64,000 nt of DNA from Bryobacterales bacterium (GCA_016716385.1 JADJWL010000003.1:434001-498000), one strand, 5' to 3'. Positions 27,225 to 36,369 are shown, counted from the first letter of the stretch. Made by a program: numbers and translations. The notes: generated from the letters alone by a model not told the origin.

Positions 27225-28007
27225 TCAGTCCGCGCCCTCCACGTCGATTTCCAGCCCGTCATAGGCCAGCCGGATATTTGCGGGCAGCAGTTCCTCGGTC
27301 CGCGCGTGCGCCAGATCGTGGCAGATGTGCGTGAAGAACGCCCGTCTCGGAGCCAGCTGCTCCACGTACCGGCGCGAACGCTCGACCGTCGAGTGCGTCG
27401 GATGCGGCTTGTGGCGCAGAGCGTCCAGGAACAGGACATCGAGGCCGTGGAGCATGTCCAGAGATTCGGGCGGAATCTCGCTGTGGTCGGTCAGGTACGC
27501 GGCGTTGCCGAAGCGGAAGCCGAGCGACGCGCCGCGGCCATGACGGAGAGGCACCGGCTGAAAGCTCAGGCCGAACAGGTCGAAAGACTCCCCGTTCAGG
27601 CGAGCTGTGGACAGCTTCGGCCGGGACGATTCCGTTGCCGCGCCGTCGAACGCGTAGCGGAAGCAGCGTTCGACCGCCTCGATCGTTTGCTCCGAGCCGT
27701 AGACCGGGATCGGATCGCGGCGGTGGAAACCGAACGGGCGCACATCGTCCAGGCCCATGATGTGATCCGCATGCTCGTGCGTCAGCAGAATCGCGTCGAG
27801 CCGGTCCATCCGGGCTCGCAACGCCTGCTGGCGGAAGTCGGGCGTCGTATCGATCAGCACGGCGCGGCCGGCGAATTGGAGCAGCACGGACGGGCGCAGC
27901 CTTTGGTCCCGCGGGTCCCGCGACCTGCAGACGGCGCAGTCGCACCCGATAGTCGGCACCCCGACACTCGTTCCCGAACCCAGAACTGTGATGCGAACCG
28001 GCGGCAT
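27225..28007 (-). CDS. Metallo-beta-lactamase-fold hydrolase (PhnP-like phosphodiesterase)
   Basis: 260 residues from ATG 28007. TVLGSGTSVGVPTIGC with a CDCAVC cysteine pair, then LLTHEHADHIMGLDD (metal site), TDHSEIP and ICHDL, match the PhnP/cyclic-phosphodiesterase branch of the family. It probably cleaves a phosphodiester in the cytoplasm; the substrate is unknown. An upstream ATG at 28031 (eight residues longer) is equally possible, and neither has a strong RBS. It abuts ribF downstream and diverges from mazG, sharing an upstream region of about 80 nt. Confidence 0.88.
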   Translation of the reverse strand: MPPVRITVLGSGTSVGVPTIGCDCAVCRSRDPRDQRLRPSVLLQFAGRAVLIDTTPDFRQQALRARMDRLDAILLTHEHADHIMGLDDVRPFGFHRRDPIPVYGSEQTIEAVERCFRYAFDGAATESSRPKLSTARLNGESFDLFGLSFQPVPLRHGRGASLGFRFGNAAYLTDHSEIPPESLDMLHGLDVLFLDALRHKPHPTHSTVERSRRYVEQLAPRRAFFTHICHDLAHARTEELLPANIRLAYDGLEIDVEGAD

Positions 28008-28089
28008 GCGGTGGGCTGTTTGCCCTTCCATCTTCGCATGATCGCGCGAGCCGCTATGGTAGACTACGAATTTCCCACCCCACGTTCGC

Positions 28090-28893
28090 ATGTCATCCGG
28101 AACACGATCCGCCGCGGGCGAGAAGTTTCGCACACTCGTTGAGCTGATGGCCCGCCTGCGGGCGCCGGACGGCTGTCCCTGGGACCGCGAGCAGACCTTT
28201 GACACCATCAAGCCGTTCCTGCTCGAAGAAACATACGAGGTCCTCGACGCGATCGACGCGCGCGACTGGCAGGAGTTGCCGGATGAGCTCGGCGACCTGT
28301 TGCTCCAGGCGGTGTTCTTCTCCCAGATGGCCGACGAACAGGGTCTGTTCCGGATCGAGGATGCGCTGGACCGGATCAACGAGAAACTCGTGCGGCGCCA
28401 TCCGCACGTTTTCGGCGACGCCGAGGCGCGCACCGAAGGCGATGTCCGCCGGATCTGGGGGGAGATCAAGGCGCGCGAGAAGGAGCGAAAGGGCGTTTCG
28501 CCGAAGGCGCTTCTGGATGGAGTCCCGCGTTCGCTACCGGCCCTTGTCGAAGCGGCGCAGATTTCCGAGAAGGCCGCCCGGACCGGCTTTGACTGGAATC
28601 ATTCCGACGACGTGATCGCCAAGCTGCACGAGGAACTCGAAGAGCTGCGCCTAGCTGAAACAGCCGATGAGCGGGAGGGAGAACTGGGCGACCTGCTGTT
28701 CGTCGTCGTCAACCTCGCGCGCTGGCTGAAGGTGGACCCCGAACAGGCGTTGCGCAAGACCAATGCCAAGTTTCGGGCGCGTTTTGGCCACGTGGAATCT
28801 CGCCTGAAGGCGGACGGCCGGTCGCTCGAAGACGCAAACATCGAAGAAATGGAGGCCCTATGGCAGGAGGCCAAGCGGAACAACAAGCCGTGA
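28090..28893 (+). CDS. mazG: Nucleoside triphosphate pyrophosphohydrolase MazG
   Basis: 267 residues, two MazG domains. The first has LRAPDGCPWDREQTFDTIKPFLLEETYEVLDAI and ELGDLLLQAVFF, the second HEELEELRLAE and ELGDLLFVVVNLARW, each with the EExxE...ExxD metal sites. It hydrolyses non-canonical or excess NTPs to NMP and pyrophosphate. ATG 28090 follows a TAGACT-like hexamer about 24 nt upstream. The 3' end overlaps the GNAT gene by 34 nt, so it leads the seven-gene run. Confidence 0.95.
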   Translation: MSSGTRSAAGEKFRTLVELMARLRAPDGCPWDREQTFDTIKPFLLEETYEVLDAIDARDWQELPDELGDLLLQAVFFSQMADEQGLFRIEDALDRINEKLVRRHPHVFGDAEARTEGDVRRIWGEIKAREKERKGVSPKALLDGVPRSLPALVEAAQISEKAARTGFDWNHSDDVIAKLHEELEELRLAETADEREGELGDLLFVVVNLARWLKVDPEQALRKTNAKFRARFGHVESRLKADGRSLEDANIEEMEALWQEAKRNNKP

Positions 28894-29630
28894 TCACAGC
28901 CCGGCTGCTCACCACACACGCGGAGTTCGCCGAAGCGGTCGATCTGCAGCGGACAGTCTGGGGATTCGCCGACCTCGAGTTGCTGCCCGTCCGTCTGTTT
29001 GTCGTGGCGTCGAAGGTCGGCGGGCAGGTTCTGGGCGCTTACGACGGGGAACGGATGATCGGCTTCTGTCTGGCCATTCCGGGCATCAAACACCGGCCGG
29101 ACGGGAACAATTTCAGCTATCTGCACAGCCACATGCTGGGCGTGCTGAGCGAGTACAACAACCGCGGCGTGGGGCGCCTGCTGAAGTTGCGGCAGCGTGA
29201 GCTGGCGATGGAGGCCGGCATCGATCTGGTCGAGTGGACGTTCGATCCGCTGGAAGTGAAGAACGCTTTCTTCAACGTAGAGCGCCTGGGGGCGATCGCG
29301 CGGCGCTACGTGGAGAACCAGTACGGAACCACGACGAGCTTCCTGCACGGCGGCCTGCCTACGGACCGCCTCGTGGCCGAGTGGTGGCTGCGGTCGCCTC
29401 GCGCCGCGAGCGTGGTTGCCGGACAAGGACGCCCTCGGCCCGCAATCGAGGTGCGCGTCTCGATCCCCGCGGACATCGCCGAAGTGCGCAAGAGCGAGCC
29501 GAAACGCGCGCGCGAGATCCAGCAACGCGCCTCGGTGACCTTCCGTGACGCCTTCAACCGCGGCCTTGCCGTGGTCGGCTTCGAACGGTCGCCGGAAGCC
29601 GGTACGTACCTGTTAGGAATTCCTGAATGA
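28860..29630 (+). CDS. GNAT-family N-acyltransferase (COG3375-like)
   Basis: 256 residues. GNAT elements: the acceptor strand QVLGAYDGERMIGFCLAIPG, the YLHSHMLGVLSEYNNRGVGRLLKLRQRELA stretch with the Q/R-x-x-G-x-G/A acyl-CoA loop (NNRGVGR), and LVEWTFDPLEVKNAFFN. It transfers an acyl group to an amine. The start overlaps mazG, set by GGAGG at 28851-28855. The stop overlaps the racemase gene by 4 nt. In Geobacillus a GNAT next to an N-succinylamino acid racemase succinylates D-amino acids, so the same role is proposed here. Confidence 0.8.
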   Translation: MAGGQAEQQAVITARLLTTHAEFAEAVDLQRTVWGFADLELLPVRLFVVASKVGGQVLGAYDGERMIGFCLAIPGIKHRPDGNNFSYLHSHMLGVLSEYNNRGVGRLLKLRQRELAMEAGIDLVEWTFDPLEVKNAFFNVERLGAIARRYVENQYGTTTSFLHGGLPTDRLVAEWWLRSPRAASVVAGQGRPRPAIEVRVSIPADIAEVRKSEPKRAREIQQRASVTFRDAFNRGLAVVGFERSPEAGTYLLGIPE

Positions 29631-30739
29631 AACTTGAATCGATCACCCTCCGCCAGCTTCGTCTTCCCCTGGTTCACTTCTTCGAGACCAGCTTCAGCCG
29701 CACCTATGAGCGCAAGATCATCGTCGTCGAAGTGGCGGGCGAAGGCGCCTCCGGATGGGGCGAAGTGACAGCCGGTGAGCATCCCTTCTACAACGAGGAG
29801 TGGACCGATTCGGCCTGGGCGATCGTCCGCGATTACGTGGCGCCGCGGGTTCTTGGCCGCGAGTTGCGCTCGGCGGAAGACGTGGCGCCTCTGGCCGAAC
29901 ACATCCGCGGCCACCGCATGGCGCGAGGCGCGGTCGAGACCGCCGTCTGGGACCTCGAAGCGCGGCTCGCCGGGAAGCCGCTCTGGGAGCACATCGGCGG
30001 CGGTGAGCGGAAGGAAATTCCGTGCGGTGTCTCGATTGGAATTCAGGATTCGGTCGAACAGTTGATCGAGAAGATCCAGACCGAGCTCGACGCCGGCTAC
30101 CAGCGGATCAAAATGAAGATCAAGCCGGGCTGGGATGTTGACGTAGTGGCCCGCGTCCGCGAGCGCTTCCCGAATATCCGCCTGATGGCGGACGCCAACT
30201 CAGCCTACACGCTGGCCGACGCCGCCCACCTGAAGCAGCTCGATCGCTTCTACCTCATGATGATCGAGCAGCCCCTGGCGCACGACGACATCATCGACCA
30301 TGCCGCGCTGCAGGCCAAACTCGACACGCCCATTTGTCTTGACGAGTGCATCCGCTCGGCGCGCCACGCCGAGCAGGCCATCCGTTTGAACGCGGGCAAG
30401 ATCATCAACATCAAGCTGGGACGCGTCGGCGGGTTCCGCGAGGCAAAGCGCGTGCACGACGCCGCGCAGGCCGCTGGAATCCCGGTGTGGTGCGGCGGCA
30501 TGCTCGAAGCCGGCATCGGGCGCGCGCACAATATCGCGCTCTCGACTCTCGCCAACTTTACCCTGCCGGGCGATGTCTCCGCCAGCAAGCGCTATTGGAC
30601 GCGCGACATTATCGCGCCGCCGGTCGAGACCACCGATCGCGGCACGATTCTGGTCCGCGACGATCCCGGCTTCGGCTACCCGCTGGATCTCGAATACCTC
30701 GAGCAGGTCACAGAGCGCCGGGAGACGATCCGCCTATGA
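29627..30739 (+). CDS. menC: MenC-type o-succinylbenzoate synthase / N-succinylamino acid racemase
   Basis: 370 residues of the enolase superfamily. GWGEVTAGEHPFYNEE, RIKMKIKPGWD (catalytic K162 and K164), DANSAY, IEQPL and LDE metal ligands, the opposite lysine K263 in NIKLGRVGG, and the closing GMLEAGIGRAHNIALSTLANF are hallmarks of the OSBS/NSAR family. The fold does either menaquinone synthesis (OSBS) or racemisation of N-succinylamino acids. No other men gene is present, and the coupled GNAT gene favours NSAR. It overlaps both the GNAT gene and the transporter gene by 4 nt. Confidence 0.9.
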   Translation: MKLESITLRQLRLPLVHFFETSFSRTYERKIIVVEVAGEGASGWGEVTAGEHPFYNEEWTDSAWAIVRDYVAPRVLGRELRSAEDVAPLAEHIRGHRMARGAVETAVWDLEARLAGKPLWEHIGGGERKEIPCGVSIGIQDSVEQLIEKIQTELDAGYQRIKMKIKPGWDVDVVARVRERFPNIRLMADANSAYTLADAAHLKQLDRFYLMMIEQPLAHDDIIDHAALQAKLDTPICLDECIRSARHAEQAIRLNAGKIINIKLGRVGGFREAKRVHDAAQAAGIPVWCGGMLEAGIGRAHNIALSTLANFTLPGDVSASKRYWTRDIIAPPVETTDRGTILVRDDPGFGYPLDLEYLEQVTERRETIRL

Positions 30740-31653
30740 GCGACGAGGGCGAACCCAAGCCGGGATCGGGGAAGCTGCTGCTCTACTCCCTGATCCTGGC
30801 GATGCTGCTGCTCTGGGCCGGGAACTTTATCATCGGCAAGGTGGCTCTGCGGGAGTTCCCTCCCCTTCTCGCGGGCGGCTTGAGGACCGCGCTGGCGGGC
30901 CTCCTCATGGTTCCGGTCTTCCTCTGGCAGCGCGCGCGAACGCCCCGCGAAACGTGGACCCGGCGCGACTGGCGAGTCCTTCTTCTCCTCGGCGTGTTTG
31001 GCGTCTCTCTCAACCAGGTATTCTTCCTGATCGGCCTGAAGCGCACGACCGTGGCGCACTCGGCTTTCGTCGTGGGCCTGATGCCGATTCTCGTACTGCT
31101 GATCGCCGTGCTGGCGGGTCAGGAGCGTCTGGCTGGCAGGCGGTTGGCGGGCATGATCATCGCCTTTGGCGGCGTGGTGTGGCTGAATGCCTTTCCGGCC
31201 GGGACGCCCGCGCAGGTCGCCGGACCCTCGCTGCTTGGGGATCTCTTCATCTTTCTCTCGATCCTGTCGTTCGCCGCGTTCACGGTATTCGGCAAAGAGG
31301 TCAGCCGCCGCCACTCCGGCATTACCGTCAGCACCATCGGCTACGCCGCCGGCGCCGTGGCGCTCGCGCCATTGACCCTCTGGTACGCGCGCGATTTTCC
31401 CTTTGCCTCCATCAGCACGGCTGCCTGGATGAGTCTGCTCTACATGGCGCTGTTTCCGTCGGTGATCTGTTACCTGATCTACTACTTCGCGCTCACGAAG
31501 ATCTCCGCTTCGCGTCTGGCGGCATTCGGCTATGTGCAGCCGGTTCTCGCGGTGGCGCTCGGCACGGCAATTCTGCGTGAACCTTTAACGCCCGCGCTCG
31601 CCGCTGGCGGGGCGATCATCCTCTGCGGCGTCTATTTCGCGGAGCGCGGCTGA
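30736..31653 (+). CDS. EamA/DMT-family transporter
   Basis: 305 residues, about ten membrane helices in two EamA repeats (LWAGNFIIGKVALREFPPLL at the start of the first; SFAAFTVFGKEVSRRH at the start of the second). The ends are charged and short. It probably exports amino acids or other metabolites, as most characterised members do. ATG 30736 overlaps the racemase stop by 4 nt, and its own stop overlaps the MFS start by 1 nt. Its coupling to the GNAT/racemase pair suggests that it moves amino acids or their N-acyl forms. Confidence 0.9.
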   Translation: MSDEGEPKPGSGKLLLYSLILAMLLLWAGNFIIGKVALREFPPLLAGGLRTALAGLLMVPVFLWQRARTPRETWTRRDWRVLLLLGVFGVSLNQVFFLIGLKRTTVAHSAFVVGLMPILVLLIAVLAGQERLAGRRLAGMIIAFGGVVWLNAFPAGTPAQVAGPSLLGDLFIFLSILSFAAFTVFGKEVSRRHSGITVSTIGYAAGAVALAPLTLWYARDFPFASISTAAWMSLLYMALFPSVICYLIYYFALTKISASRLAAFGYVQPVLAVALGTAILREPLTPALAAGGAIILCGVYFAERG

Positions 31654-32948
31654 TGCGGCCGTTCATCCGTCTGTTGCGCGAGAACCGCAACTACCGCTAT
31701 ACATGGCTGGGCCAGATTGTCAGCGAGATCGGCGACCACTTCAACAACATCGCCGTGTTCAGTCTCGTACTCGAGAACACGCAGTCCGGACTCGCGGTCA
31801 GCGGCGTGATGCTGGCCCGCGCCCTGGCGATGGTGCTGGGCGGGCCCATTGCGGGAGTCGTGCTCGACCGCTTCGACCGCAAGAAGATCATGATCGCCAG
31901 CGATGTCGCCCGCATGGCGGTTGCGCTCTGCTTCATCTTCATGGTGGATGCGCATCACATCCCGGTCGTGTATTTGCTCAGCGGGCTGCTGATGTTCGCC
32001 TCGCCGTTCTTCACGAGCGGCCGCGCTTCGATTCTGCCCACCATCACGACGCGCGAAGAGTTGCACACCGCGAACTCCCTGACGCAGGCGACGCAGTTCA
32101 CCACGCTGACACTCGGCACGTTCTCCGCCGGGCTCAGCGCGTCGCAGTTCGGGTTCAAGGCGGCGTTTGCCGTGAATGCCGCTTCGTTTCTGGTCTCCGC
32201 GCTTCTGATCGCACGTTTGCGCGCGCCTGGACGCGGATTCCGCGCCGCGCGGAAGGCTCTGACCGAGAGCGAAGTCGTCCGCCCATGGCACGAGTACGCC
32301 GAAGGTCTGCGGTACCTGCGGGCGACTCCTCTGCTGCTCGGGATCTCGCTCCTGGGCGTCGGATGGGCCAGCGGCGGCGGCGCGGCGCAGATCCTGTTCA
32401 CGCTGTTCGGCGAAGTGGTCTTCAAAAAGGGGGCGGCGGGCATCGGCATTATCTGGGGATGCGCCGGCATCGGGCTGATCTTTGGCGCCGTCGCCGGACA
32501 CTGGCTGGGCGAGCGCCTGACGTTCGTCAAGTACAAGCGGACCATCGCCTGGTGCTATGTGGTGCACGGGCTGGCCTATGTCGCGTTCAGCAGGATGGAA
32601 GGCTTCGGGGCGGCGCTGTTCTTCATGGGACTGTCGCGGTTCGCGGTGGCGATCAGTTCCGTCATGAACTACTCAATGCTCCTGCGGCACGTCTCGGACG
32701 AGTTCCGGGGCCGCGTCTTCTCTACCGTGGAATCGCTCGTTTGGGCGACCATGATGGTATCGATGACTCTTGCGGGATTCGCCTCGGAATACTACAGCCC
32801 GCGGCTGATCGGTGTGTGGAGCGGCGTACTCAGTTCGTTGACGGCAGTCTATTGGATTTGGATGAACGCAGCCGGACGCCTGCCCGAACCCGCGCGCGTC
32901 GGCGTCGCGCAGGACGAAGTGGAGGTTCACGGTGATCCAAGAACATGA
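31653..32948 (+). CDS. MFS transporter
   Basis: 431 residues with about 12 membrane helices. The family motif between helices 2 and 3 is present as GPIAGVVLDRFDRKKIM. The N-terminus (NRNYRYTWLGQIVSEIGDHF) and layout resemble the MFS_3 (EntS/permease-type) exporters. The substrate is unknown. It overlaps the upstream EamA stop by 1 nt and the downstream SDR start by 17 nt, so it belongs to the same operon. Confidence 0.9.
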   Translation: MRPFIRLLRENRNYRYTWLGQIVSEIGDHFNNIAVFSLVLENTQSGLAVSGVMLARALAMVLGGPIAGVVLDRFDRKKIMIASDVARMAVALCFIFMVDAHHIPVVYLLSGLLMFASPFFTSGRASILPTITTREELHTANSLTQATQFTTLTLGTFSAGLSASQFGFKAAFAVNAASFLVSALLIARLRAPGRGFRAARKALTESEVVRPWHEYAEGLRYLRATPLLLGISLLGVGWASGGGAAQILFTLFGEVVFKKGAAGIGIIWGCAGIGLIFGAVAGHWLGERLTFVKYKRTIAWCYVVHGLAYVAFSRMEGFGAALFFMGLSRFAVAISSVMNYSMLLRHVSDEFRGRVFSTVESLVWATMMVSMTLAGFASEYYSPRLIGVWSGVLSSLTAVYWIWMNAAGRLPEPARVGVAQDEVEVHGDPRT

Positions 32949-33660
32949 ACTGACGGGAAAGGTGGTCCTGGTCACGGGAGCGGCGAAGCGCATCGGCCGG
33001 TCCATCGCGCTACGTCTGGCTCAGGAAGGCGCGCGGGTCATCGTCCACTACGGGAACTCGGAAGGCGAAGCCCGCCGGACCGCAGAGGAATGCGGCGGAG
33101 ATGTCGCCCGCGCGAATCTCGAGGACGCCGGCCAGATCGCCCGCCTCTTCGCGGATGTGGCCGAGCGGTTCGGCCGCCTGGATGCCCTCGTCAACAACGC
33201 CGCGCGCTTCACACGCTTCGACCCGCTCGAGATCACGGAAGCCGACTGGGATTTCATCCATTCGGTCAATCTCAAGGCGGTCTTCTTCTGTTGCCAGCAC
33301 GCGGCGCGGTTGATGCGGCAGTCCGGCGGAGGCCGCATCGTGAACATCAGTTCGCTCGGAGGCATCCGGCCCTGGGCGGAGCACGCGCACTATTGCGCGT
33401 CCAAAGCCGGTGTCATCATGCTGACGCACGCTTTGGCCAAGGCATTCGCTCCGGATATCACGGTCAACAGCGTCGCGCCGGGCGTGATCCCGTTCGGCGA
33501 GGAAGGTGACGCCCGCATCCAATCGATGATCCGGCACACGCCCGCCGCCCGCGCCGGCACGGGCGAGGAGATCGCCGATGCCGTGGTGTACTTTTTGCAG
33601 GCGTCCAACTTCATTACCGGACAAATACTTGCCGTCGACGGCGGGTTGAGCCAGAATTGA
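32932..33660 (+). CDS. SDR-family oxidoreductase, pteridine-reductase-like motif
   Basis: 242 residues. Classical SDR layout: LVNNAAR, the catalytic serine in VNISSLGG, YCASK (tyrosine and lysine) and the C-terminal TGQILAVDGG. The cofactor loop reads TGAAKRIGRS; an arginine in place of the usual third glycine (TGxxxRxG) is the mark of pteridine reductases and FolM. It may therefore reduce dihydropterin-type substrates, although some other SDRs share the motif. GTG start at 32932 with GGAGG at 32921-32925, overlapping the MFS gene by 17 nt. Confidence 0.88.
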   Translation: MIQEHELTGKVVLVTGAAKRIGRSIALRLAQEGARVIVHYGNSEGEARRTAEECGGDVARANLEDAGQIARLFADVAERFGRLDALVNNAARFTRFDPLEITEADWDFIHSVNLKAVFFCCQHAARLMRQSGGGRIVNISSLGGIRPWAEHAHYCASKAGVIMLTHALAKAFAPDITVNSVAPGVIPFGEEGDARIQSMIRHTPAARAGTGEEIADAVVYFLQASNFITGQILAVDGGLSQN

Positions 33661-33664
33661 CGCG

Positions 33665-34087
33665 ATGAGTCCCGAAGCCTGGTTTTCCCTGGCGAACGTT
33701 TCCGTGCTGCCTGCCTGGGCGATGCTGATCTTTGCCCCGCGGTGGCGCGGTACGGACATCCTCGTCCACCGCCTGACGCTGCCCTTGGTTCTGGCGGTTC
33801 TCTATATCTATGTACTGGCATCCAGTTGGGGCCAATTGGAAGGCGGGTTCGGCTCGCTCCGTGAAGTGAGCCTGCTGTTCTCGAACCCAAAGGCCTTGCT
33901 TGCGGGATGGGTGCACTACCTCGCGTTCGACCTGTTCGTCGGCGCGTGGGAAACGCGCGACGCCGCAGCGCAAGGCCTACCCCGCTGGCTCGTCGCGCCG
34001 TGCCTGATCCTGACGTTCATGCTGGGCCCCGCGGGGCTGGCTCTCTACGTCGCCGTGCGCGCGGCCTTTGCAAGGGGGAACCGGTGA
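33665..34087 (+). CDS. ABA4-like membrane protein (DUF4281)
   Basis: 140 residues, four membrane helices. GWVHYLAFDLFVGAWE is the characteristic motif of the ABA4-like family, named after the plant neoxanthin synthesis protein; the bacterial function is unknown. No carotenoid gene is in the window. It starts 4 nt after the SDR stop, and its stop overlaps the next gene by 4 nt (GTGA), so it belongs to the run beginning at mazG. Confidence 0.85.
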   Translation: MSPEAWFSLANVSVLPAWAMLIFAPRWRGTDILVHRLTLPLVLAVLYIYVLASSWGQLEGGFGSLREVSLLFSNPKALLAGWVHYLAFDLFVGAWETRDAAAQGLPRWLVAPCLILTFMLGPAGLALYVAVRAAFARGNR

Positions 34088-34890
34088 GCGCGCTGCGTGA
34101 ACTGGCCCGCCGCGAACCTCTGCTATTTCGAGTGGGCGCCGGCTTCTGGCTGCTATCGATCGTCCTCCTGGCAGGAGTGTTCGTGGACAGCGCTGAAATC
34201 CTTGGCGTCAACCGCTGGATCAAGCCGCTGAAGTTCTCCCTTTCGATCGCGATCTTCATCTGGACGATGGCCTGGTTCCTGCAGTATCTCGACCGGTCGA
34301 TCCGGACACTGCCGGTCATCCGCTGGGGGATTGTCTCAACACAGGTGGTTGAGATTGTGCTCATCGCCGGGCAGTCCGCCCGCGGCGTGCCGTCGCATTT
34401 CAATGCCGCGACGCCGTTCGACCTCGCTGTCTTCAATACGATGGGATTGGCGATCCTGGCCAATTCCATCGTGTGCGCCTGGGCGTTCGTGGTCTACCTC
34501 AAGCGGCCTCCGGAGTTGCCTGCCTCGTACCTGTGGGGCATTCGTTGCGGTCTGGCGATGTTCCTGCTTGGCTCGGCCGCGGGCGTCGTGCTGGTGGCCA
34601 ACAACGCGCACACCGTCGGACTACCCGATGGCGGAGCGGGCCTGCCCTTCCTGAACTGGAGCACCCTCGGCGGCGATCTTCGCATCGCCCATTTCGTGGG
34701 TCTGCACGGGACGCAGGCGATGGCGATCGCCGGCTACGCGTTCGCGCGCATCCGGATGCCGCGCGGCGAGTGGCTGGTCATCGGATTCACACTCGCCTGG
34801 GCCTTCCTGACGCTGGCATTGCTGTTCATGGCGCTCGCCGGCCGGCCGCTGTTCATTGCCCCCCTGACGGAAGTTCCCACGATAAGATAG
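34084..34890 (+). CDS. Seven-span membrane protein of unknown function
   Basis: 268 residues with about seven hydrophobic helices. The stretch NRWIKPLKFSLSIAIFIWT and the LRIAHFVGLHGTQAM motif with two histidines look conserved, perhaps heme or lipid binding, but I cannot name a family. GTG start at 34084 overlaps the ABA4-like gene by 4 nt, suggesting that the two products work together. It ends 6 nt before the sulfatase start. Confidence 0.65.
   Translation: MSALRELARREPLLFRVGAGFWLLSIVLLAGVFVDSAEILGVNRWIKPLKFSLSIAIFIWTMAWFLQYLDRSIRTLPVIRWGIVSTQVVEIVLIAGQSARGVPSHFNAATPFDLAVFNTMGLAILANSIVCAWAFVVYLKRPPELPASYLWGIRCGLAMFLLGSAAGVVLVANNAHTVGLPDGGAGLPFLNWSTLGGDLRIAHFVGLHGTQAMAIAGYAFARIRMPRGEWLVIGFTLAWAFLTLALLFMALAGRPLFIAPLTEVPTIR
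34883..34888 (+). promoter_or_regulatory. -10-like TAAGAT before the first sulfatase gene
   Basis: TAAGAT ends 8 nt before the ATG at 34897 and overlaps the end of the upstream gene. No RBS is seen, so the sulfatase may have its own near-leaderless transcript. Confidence 0.4.
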
Positions 34891-34896
34891 GCGGCA

Positions 34897-36369
34897 ATGC
34901 GACGGCGAAGTGTCCTGAAACAATTCGCGGGCTGGATGGCCGCGCCGGCGGTCCTGCGCGCGCAGCGGCGCCCTGGCGACAAGCCGAATCTTCTGTTCGT
35001 CTGGACCGACCAACAGCGACCGGATACGATGGCCGCTTACGGCAATACGACCTACAAGGTCCCCGCGATGAACCGCCTTGCCGCTGAAAGCGTGGTCTTC
35101 GAGCGGGCCTACGTCACACAGCCGGTGTGCACGCCGAGCCGCTCGTCGGTGCTATCCGGACTCTGGCCGCATCAGAACGGGTGCGTCAATAACAATATCC
35201 GGATGCGGCCGGAGACGCGCACGCTGCCGGAACTGCTGGCCGATTCCAGTTACCGCACCGGGTACATGGGGAAGTGGCACCTGGGCGACGAGGTCTTCGC
35301 CCAGCACGGATTCCAGGAGTGGCGCTCCATCGAGGACGGCTACCAGCGTTTCTTCTCGCCGGCCCGCGATCCATCGAAGCGGAGCAGTTACCACGATTTT
35401 CTGCTCTCGCAGGGATACAAGCCGGGACAGTCCGGCACGTTCGGACGAGAGTACGCGGTCAGTCTGCCTGTGGAACATACGAAGCCGTCCTACCTGGCGA
35501 CGGAGGCGTCACGCTTCATCCTGGAGAACCGCGCGGAGCCGTGGCTGCTGCATGTCAATTTTCTGGAGCCTCATTCGCCATTCACCAGCCGGTTGAACGA
35601 TCTGCACTCGCGGGAGGAAGCGCCGGTCCCGCAGAATTGCGAGCAGTTGACGGAGGGCGCTCCGGAGCCCGAATGGTACGGCCGCCATCGCAAGTCGTCG
35701 CGGGAGAGCTTCAAATCCTTTCAACTGGACACCCGCGCCGGATGGGAGCGCGTCAACCGGAACTACGCCGGACTGTGCAGCCTCGTCGACCAGGCGGTGG
35801 GGCGCATCCTCTGGGCTCTCGAAGCCTCGGGTCAGGCGGAGAACACGATCGTCGTCTACACGTCCGATCACGGTGAGATGATGGGCAGCCACGGGATGAT
35901 CACGAAGTCAGTGATGTACGAGGAGTCCGCCCGCGTGCCCCTGCTGATGCGCGTCCCGTTCCGCGGCCAGCGGCCGATGCGCGTCCGCCGGCCGGTCAGC
36001 CATATCGATCTGGTTCCCTCGCTGCTCGACCTGATGGGGAAACCGCGCGCGGCCGAAGGACTCGCCGGACGCAGCAACGTTTCCCTGCTCAATGGGCGCG
36101 ACGACGATGCGCCGGTGTTTCTCGAGTGGAACGCGCAAGGCCCGGGGCGGCAGTCGAACGCCCGCACCGCCGTCTCTCCCGAGGGCTACAAGCTCGTCCT
36201 GCACGAAGGCGATCACGGCATGCTGTTCGACCTGAACCGCGATCCGCTGGAGATGACGAACCGCTTCGGCGATCCGGCGCTGCGCAGCGTCCAGACGAAG
36301 CTGGCCGGCCAGATTCGCGGCTGGCAAAAGACCGTGAATGACACGCTCACGCTGCGGGAGTCCGCATGA
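34897..36369 (+). CDS. Exported Cys-type sulfatase
   Basis: 490 residues. Twin-arginine-like start (MRRRSVLKQFAGWMAAPAVLRA). FVWTDQQRPDT holds the first metal site, CTPSR (C78-R82) is the formylglycine signature, GYMGKWHLGD is sulfatase motif 2, and YTSDHGEMMGSHG completes the metal site. Hydrolyses sulfate esters after conversion of C78 to formylglycine; the substrate may be a sulfated glycan. The maturase is not in the window. The stop overlaps the next sulfatase by 4 nt. Confidence 0.93.
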   Translation: MRRRSVLKQFAGWMAAPAVLRAQRRPGDKPNLLFVWTDQQRPDTMAAYGNTTYKVPAMNRLAAESVVFERAYVTQPVCTPSRSSVLSGLWPHQNGCVNNNIRMRPETRTLPELLADSSYRTGYMGKWHLGDEVFAQHGFQEWRSIEDGYQRFFSPARDPSKRSSYHDFLLSQGYKPGQSGTFGREYAVSLPVEHTKPSYLATEASRFILENRAEPWLLHVNFLEPHSPFTSRLNDLHSREEAPVPQNCEQLTEGAPEPEWYGRHRKSSRESFKSFQLDTRAGWERVNRNYAGLCSLVDQAVGRILWALEASGQAENTIVVYTSDHGEMMGSHGMITKSVMYEESARVPLLMRVPFRGQRPMRVRRPVSHIDLVPSLLDLMGKPRAAEGLAGRSNVSLLNGRDDDAPVFLEWNAQGPGRQSNARTAVSPEGYKLVLHEGDHGMLFDLNRDPLEMTNRFGDPALRSVQTKLAGQIRGWQKTVNDTLTLRESA

